Source: an uncultured Limnohabitans sp. (GTDB lineage: Bacteria; Pseudomonadota; Gammaproteobacteria; Burkholderiales; Burkholderiaceae_C). Taken from it: a stretch of 7,773 nt of DNA. How positions within the stretch are numbered: position 1 is the stretch's first letter; each line of letters begins with the position of its first letter. Where the stretch lies: contig CALEYZ010000047.1 of the NCBI GenBank assembly GCA_937928195.1, positions 1-7,773 on the forward strand. The letters are read 5' to 3'. Under the pieces are notes generated by a model that had not been told where the DNA came from, ran no database searches, and saw only the letters and a list, made by a program, of their open reading frames with translations. Positions 6,710 through 7,773 of this stretch are shown in pieces. A program made the translations under genes and the position numbers.

Positions 6710-7773
6710 ATGGCATTGATTGATATCAAAGTACCGGACATTGGCGATTTCGACGAAGTTGCCGTCATCGAGTTGCTGGTGAAAGCTGGTGATGTGGTGA
6801 AAGCAGAGCAGAGTTTGATCACCGTGGAGTCTGACAAAGCCTCCATGGAAATTCCATGCTCACAAGCGGGCGTGGTCAAAGAGCTCAAAGTGAAATTGGG
6901 TGACAAAGTCAAAGAGGGCTCGGTGGTGTTGGTGTTGGAGGGCGAGGCGACTGCTGTTGCAAGTACACCGACGACTGCACCTGCGCCAGCCAGCGCGCCT
7001 GCGGCCAAACCTGACGCGCCTTCAGCAACACCCGTTGCTGCCAGCATTTCCAATGCGTCTTCCTACAGCGGTGCTGTCGACATCGAATGCGATTTGCTTG
7101 TGTTGGGTGCTGGCCCCGGGGGGTACTCTGCCGCTTTCCGTGCTGCAGATTTGGGGCTGAAAGTTGTCATCGTTGAGCGCTACGCCACCTTGGGAGGTGT
7201 GTGCTTGAACGTTGGTTGCATTCCTTCCAAAGCCTTGTTGCACGTGGCGGCTGTGATGGACGAAGTCAGTCACATGGCCGACCTGGGGGTGGACTTTGGC
7301 GCACCTAAAGTTGACATTGCCAAGTTGCGCACGCACAAAGAAAAAGTCATTGGCAAATTGACCGGTGGCTTGGCGGCCATGGCCAAGATGCGCAAAGTGA
7401 CCACCGTTCGCGGTGTGGGCGAATTTGTCAGTGCCAACCACGTGATCGTGGAAGAAACAACTGGCACGGGTCAAGAAAAGACCGGTGTGAAAAAAGTGGT
7501 GGCTTTCAAGAACTGCATCATTGCAGCAGGCAGCCAAGCAGTCCGTTTGCCGTTCATGCCCAACGATCCTCGCGTGGTCGACAGCACCGGTGCACTGGCG
7601 CTGAAAGAAGTGCCCAAGCGCATGCTGATTTTGGGCGGCGGCATCATTGGTTTGGAAATGGGCACTGTGTACAGCACGTTGGGCGCACGCTTGGATGTGG
7701 TGGAAATGATGGACGGCCTGATGCAAGGTGCTGACCGTGACTTGGTCAAGGTCTGGCAAAAAATGAACGCCCA
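6710..7773 (+). CDS. lpdA: Dihydrolipoamide dehydrogenase (E3) with N-terminal lipoyl domain, partial (C-terminus beyond right edge)
   Basis: Flavoprotein that reoxidises the dihydrolipoyl groups of E2 and reduces NAD+. The first 354 residues are present. Domain order: a lipoyl domain (about 1-78, ESDKA with K43), an Ala/Pro/Thr linker (about 80-120), then the disulfide oxidoreductase. GAGPGG (133-138) is the FAD-binding dinucleotide fold motif. GGVCLNVGCIPSK holds the redox-active disulfide C165/C170. GGGIIGLE (309-316) is the NAD-binding fold motif. The frame is open to the edge; the dimerisation domain with its HxxxxE active-site pair is not in the window. Lipoyl-domain E3 proteins are established for betaproteobacterial pyruvate dehydrogenase operons such as Ralstonia pdhL, and the position directly after aceF marks this as the PDH-specific E3. 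The lipoyl domain is close to AceF lipoyl domain 1 (67 of 77 residues identical by hand alignment). One oddity is Cys50, where both AceF lipoyl domains have Ser. Confidence 0.96.
   Translation, partial: MALIDIKVPDIGDFDEVAVIELLVKAGDVVKAEQSLITVESDKASMEIPCSQAGVVKELKVKLGDKVKEGSVVLVLEGEATAVASTPTTAPAPASAPAAKPDAPSATPVAASISNASSYSGAVDIECDLLVLGAGPGGYSAAFRAADLGLKVVIVERYATLGGVCLNVGCIPSKALLHVAAVMDEVSHMADLGVDFGAPKVDIAKLRTHKEKVIGKLTGGLAAMAKMRKVTTVRGVGEFVSANHVIVEETTGTGQEKTGVKKVVAFKNCIIAAGSQAVRLPFMPNDPRVVDSTGALALKEVPKRMLILGGGIIGLEMGTVYSTLGARLDVVEMMDGLMQGADRDLVKVWQKMNA

Noticed and set aside
7022..7759. Minus-strand open frame of 245 codons opposite lpdA
   Set aside because: It is rich in His, Gln and Ala and antisense to the conserved E3 motifs, so it is explained by codon bias.

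Overview
The window looks like an ordinary chromosomal stretch of a betaproteobacterium, most likely order Burkholderiales and close to the Comamonadaceae. That placement is inferred from the gene set: a homodimer-type pyruvate dehydrogenase E1 (AceE), an E2 with two lipoyl domains, and a dihydrolipoamide dehydrogenase carrying its own N-terminal lipoyl domain. This layout is known from Ralstonia/Cupriavidus, Neisseria and relatives. No tRNA, rRNA, CRISPR array, insertion sequence or phage gene was seen.

Layout. Positions 1-2157 (minus strand) hold most of a membrane-bound PAS-domain sensor histidine kinase, cut by the left edge just before its ATP-binding domain. Positions 2158-2299 are a 142-bp divergent intergenic region with a candidate promoter, small inverted repeats and the aceE ribosome binding site. 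Positions 2300-4996 encode AceE (E1), 5019-6698 encode AceF (E2), and 6710 to the right edge encode the first 354 residues of a lipoyl-domain LpdA (E3). The three plus-strand genes are separated by only 22 and 11 bases, each with its own Shine-Dalgarno sequence, so they almost certainly form one operon. No stretch longer than 300 bases lacks a gene.

How they work together. AceE decarboxylates pyruvate on thiamine diphosphate and reductively acetylates the lipoyl groups of AceF. AceF passes the acetyl group to CoA. LpdA reoxidises dihydrolipoamide with FAD and NAD+. The complex makes acetyl-CoA for the TCA cycle. The divergent kinase could sense a periplasmic ligand and, through a partner outside the window, affect the operon, but the sequence only shows adjacency.

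The most unusual signal is a sharp change of synonymous codon choice inside aceE near position 2930. Left of it (early aceE, and less strictly the kinase) leucine is mostly ctg and glutamine mostly cag. Right of it (rest of aceE, aceF, lpdA) they are mostly ttg and caa. The reading frame and protein are intact across this point, so it suggests a recombination junction or an assembly chimera. I did not find a previously undescribed system.
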